Shown piece by piece: positions 61,487 to 64,000 of a stretch of DNA of 64,000 nt (position 1 is its first letter; every line of letters begins with the position of its first letter). This stretch comes from Myxococcales bacterium (GTDB lineage Bacteria; Myxococcota; Myxococcia; Myxococcales; JAKAPL01). The stretch lies in assembly GCA_021783235.1 (NCBI GenBank), contig JAJXUD010000008.1:24951-88950 (forward strand), read 5' to 3'. Under the pieces are notes generated by a model. It was not told the origin of the DNA, made no database searches, and saw nothing but the letters and a program-made list of their open reading frames with translations. The position numbers and the translations under genes are program-made.

Positions 61487-61614
61487 GGCTTCTCTCCTGG
61501 TTGTTGGGTGTCACTGCTTCGGTTTCGCTCCTCGCTTCCGCTCGCTTCCTCTTCTCGGGCGCGGCCCGCGCCGCCTCGCCGTGGCCGTCTCACCTCCTTT
61601 CGTTCACGCGGTCG

Positions 61615-61953
61615 TCACAAGGACGACCCGGGATCCTCGTGGCCGCGCAGCTCGAAGAAGTCCTGCGTCAAGGCGAAGCAGAAGGCCTCGATCGTCTCCC
61701 GCTCCGTCTCGTGCGCCCGCGCCTGCCGCAGCGTCCGCGGCGAGTCGTTCAGCCACGTCTCGCAGCGCGCCCGCAGCCCCTCGATGCAGTCGAGGATCTC
61801 GAGCTCCTCGCGCTGGATCCGGCTGCTCCTCGCGCAGGGCCGCTCCACGAGCTGCCGCTCCATCGTCTGGCAGCGCTCGAGGATCCGCGTGACCTGCGCC
61901 TCGCCCGTCTGCCCCTCGACCAGCGTCAACTCCAGCTCCATGAACGCCTTCAT
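61615..61953 (-). CDS. Hypothetical helical protein
   Basis: 112 residues from the ATG at 61953, which has AAGGAGA 6-7 nt upstream; a longer frame to 62028 lacks such a site. The product is helical with several Cys (ERCQTMERQLVERPCAR, LDCIEGLRARCETW, AFCFALTQDFFELRG). No membrane segment or signal. No family recognised. Same strand as, and 128 nt upstream of, the 60893 gene. Confidence 0.6.
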   Translation of the reverse strand: MKAFMELELTLVEGQTGEAQVTRILERCQTMERQLVERPCARSSRIQREELEILDCIEGLRARCETWLNDSPRTLRQARAHETERETIEAFCFALTQDFFELRGHEDPGSSL

Positions 61954-62113
61954 GACCGTCTCCTTCGTTCGGCCGGGGCTCCCTTGCCTCGCGCCGTCGC
62001 AGGCGGGGAATTGCAAGGGCGTGCCCAACGGCCGGCGCGAAGGTCATCCGCTCGAAACCACTGATGATTCTCGCGGAGGCGGCCCGGGCTGGGGCTCTCG
62101 TCTGCCCAAGACC

Positions 62114-62168
62114 GATCCGCGCGGATCACTCTCGCGATCCGCGCGGATCGATTCGATCCGGCCGGATC
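62114..62168. promoter_or_regulatory. Three perfect 14-bp GATC-ended palindromes
   Basis: GATCCGCGCGGATC at 62114-62127 and again at 62136-62149, then GATCCGGCCGGATC at 62155-62168. Centre-to-centre spacing is 22 and 19 nt, about two helical turns, so they could be bound on one face of the DNA. They directly precede the 21-bp array. Confidence 0.85.
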
Positions 62169-62177
62169 GGCTGCTCG

Positions 62178-62524
62178 ATGGACGGTGATCCATCCGCGAT
62201 GAACGACGATCCATCCGAGGAGGACATCGATCCATCCGGGGAGGACGACGATTCATCCTGGGAGGACTGCGATCCATCCGAGGAGGACGACGATCCATCC
62301 TGGGAGGACATCGATCCATCCGAGGAGGACGACGATCCATCCTGGGAGGACATCGATCCATCCGGGGAGGACGACGATCCATCCTGGGAGGACATCGATC
62401 CATCCGCGATGGACGACGATCCATCCGAGGAGGAGATCGATTCATCGGCGATGGATCGATGTCCATCTCGGGAGGACATCAATCCATCCGCGATGGATCT
62501 TCCCTTTCCTCGGGTGGCGCTCGC

Positions 62525-62528
<4 letters not shown>
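62178..62528 (+). CDS. Possible acidic heptad-repeat protein encoded by the 21-bp array
   Basis: From the ATG at 62178 the plus frame encodes about 116 residues made of the seven-residue unit [ED]-D-x-D-P-S-x (for example EDDDPSWEDIDPSE), strongly acidic. Its TGA overlaps the ATG of the FHA-AAA+ gene (ATGA), as in true operons here. Against it: no ribosome binding site, and because the period is a multiple of three, frames are open on both strands. An upstream in-frame ATG at 62064 also exists. Confidence 0.35.
62187..62501. repeat. 15-unit tandem array with exact 21-bp period
   Basis: The motif GATCCATCC, or a one- or two-base variant, starts at 62187, 62208, 62229 and so on every 21 nt to 62481 without a single indel. 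Units alternate between a GAC- and an ATC-preceded form, giving a 42-bp higher-order pattern. 21 nt equals two turns of B-DNA, so all motifs face the same side. It lies between palindromes and an activator gene. Confidence 0.95.

Positions 62529-64000
<1,472 letters not shown>

Noticed and set aside
62187..62501. CRISPR array
   Set aside because: Units are contiguous at 21 nt with no unique spacers, and no cas genes are present.

Overview
High-GC bacterial chromosome segment, most probably from a myxobacterium-like organism (Myxococcota, formerly Deltaproteobacteria). The reasons are: an S53 peptidase ending in a MYXO-CTERM-type tail (Cys, transmembrane helix, Arg-rich end); a relative of the Myxococcus MXAN_5187 family; a TIGR04551-like outer-membrane protein; FHA-sigma54 activators; and several lipoproteins with Gly/Ser-rich linkers. 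No rRNA, tRNA, CRISPR array or complete insertion sequence was seen.

Layout. 1-8.5 kb: partial membrane zinc protease, lipoprotein, MXAN_5187-like protein, lgt, ileS, FHA-sigma54 regulator, CBS protein. 8.6-18.7 kb (minus strand): DUF4175 protein, HExxH peptidase with TPRs, MoxR ATPase, DUF58 protein, BatA/VWA protein, nagZ; an envelope-associated MoxR-VWA module. 18.8-27.5 kb: DUF1571 protein, a REP-like inverted repeat, secreted S53 peptidase, DUF2079 membrane protein, thiL, dacB, ssb. 27.6-34 kb (plus): a compact chemosensory operon (MCP, CheW, CheY, CheA, CheC) running by 4-nt overlaps into larB and larC. 34-42.5 kb: aldehyde dehydrogenase, cation efflux, Cys-rich lipoprotein, small lipoprotein, CLC channel preceded by a previously hidden 40-residue hyper-basic protein, kdsD, TPR protein. 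42.5-50.5 kb (minus): lysine/diaminopimelate block: small lipoprotein, lysA, lipoprotein, then dapA-dapB-FAH hydrolase-dapC-dapD-dapE-folK. 50.5-56.4 kb: porin-like protein, glycosyltransferase-methyltransferase fusion, deoxyhypusine-synthase homologue, nucleotidyltransferase.

56.4-64 kb is accessory. It holds three near-identical genes for Rpn-like PD-(D/E)XK proteins, whose length differences are whole four-residue repeats (9, 7 and 2 copies). All three keep an internal ATG behind a perfect GGAGG, the layout expected of a gene-within-gene toxin/antitoxin. A Fic-domain gene sits between copies 2 and 3. Beyond two unrecognised genes lie three perfect GATC-ended palindromes and a 15-unit array with exact 21-bp period, leading directly into an FHA-AAA+ activator cut by the window end.

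A recurring promoter grammar is visible: a TAnnnT box, often as TGn-TAnnnT, 7-10 nt before the start codon of genes lacking a Shine-Dalgarno, suggesting frequent leaderless mRNAs. It was used to choose several starts.
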